Assembly: GCF_013114825.1 (NCBI RefSeq)
Contig: NZ_JAAVLX010000004.1
Span: 682,001 to 746,000, forward strand
From: Bradyrhizobium australiense
GTDB taxonomy: Bacteria > Pseudomonadota > Alphaproteobacteria > Rhizobiales > Xanthobacteraceae
DNA: 64,000 nucleotides
Direction: 5' to 3'
In this document: positions 63,945-64,000 of the stretch, in pieces
Numbering within the stretch: position 1 is the first letter of the stretch
Layout of the letters: each line of letters opens with the position of its first letter
Notes under the pieces: model-generated
Databases searched by the model: none
Told to the model about the DNA's origin: nothing
The model's input: the letters and a program-made list of their open reading frames with translations, nothing else
Position numbers and translations under genes: made by a program

Positions 63945-64000
63945 GTTAAAGAAACAGGTTAAAGCAACGCGCAAAGCCCCCGCTTCTTATCCTGTCAGAA

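Overview
The window looks like a chromosomal piece of a Bradyrhizobium-type alphaproteobacterium (Nitrobacteraceae). Evidence: high GC with strong GC3 bias in core genes; families common in that group (DUF2865, DUF2189, DUF2059, tandem kup, PRC-barrel, Bug/TctC binding proteins); a coxMNOP-like second terminal oxidase; and rhizobial palindromic intergenic repeats. I see no rRNA, tRNA, CRISPR, integrase or intact insertion sequence.

Layout. 1-2.2 kb: the 3' part of a periplasmic binding protein and a Tat-type amidohydrolase. 2.2-11.9 kb: a gene-poor accessory stretch with small secreted or DNA-binding proteins (Myb-like HTH, a permuted-papain-like protein, a short-repeat secreted peptide, a tail-anchored protein, PRC-barrel, SnoaL-like, a Cys-rich zinc protein), an NDUFA9-like reductase and a frameshifted PCMT gene. 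12-17.8 kb: two kup K+ transporters and an orphan motAB pair. 18-24.7 kb: a Bug gene with one in-frame stop, an RraA-like aldolase, pssA, psd, an Atm1-type ABC exporter, a LOG protein and a glyoxalase-like protein. 24.8-28.4 kb: a compact minus-strand operon cysS - unannotated 37-residue membrane protein - GNAT - cimA. 28.7-31.4 kb: secreted proteins and a DUF2189 membrane protein. 31.9-36.5 kb: cytochrome oxidase operon (subunits II, I, III-like, III, IV) followed by a doubly frameshifted GYD gene. 36.8-40.4 kb: aroG-dgkA-nadE. 40.5-46.6 kb: hydrolase, a Bug/MBL pair divergent from an IclR regulator, an isochorismatase-like hydrolase and a flavoprotein. 46.7-53.7 kb: hydroxybutyryl-CoA dehydrogenase, glutathione reductase, DUF2059, rpiA, a frameshifted SDR, gph, moaA. 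53.9-61 kb: two tandem TRAP permease pairs facing two TakP-like binding proteins. 61-64 kb: Mrp/ApbC, a VOC protein and a hydroxyisobutyrate dehydrogenase-like enzyme.

How it fits together: mostly housekeeping and solute-uptake functions (phospholipid synthesis, isoleucine and aromatic precursors, NAD, Moco, Fe-S assembly, K+ uptake, organic-acid uptake, respiration). I did not find a convincing new multi-gene defence or biosynthetic system. The most unusual items are the doubled TRAP locus with a shared leader and shared DctM tails, the hidden small membrane protein in the cysS operon, several unrecognised small exported proteins, and five single-base lesions in four otherwise intact genes, which may be decay or sequence error.
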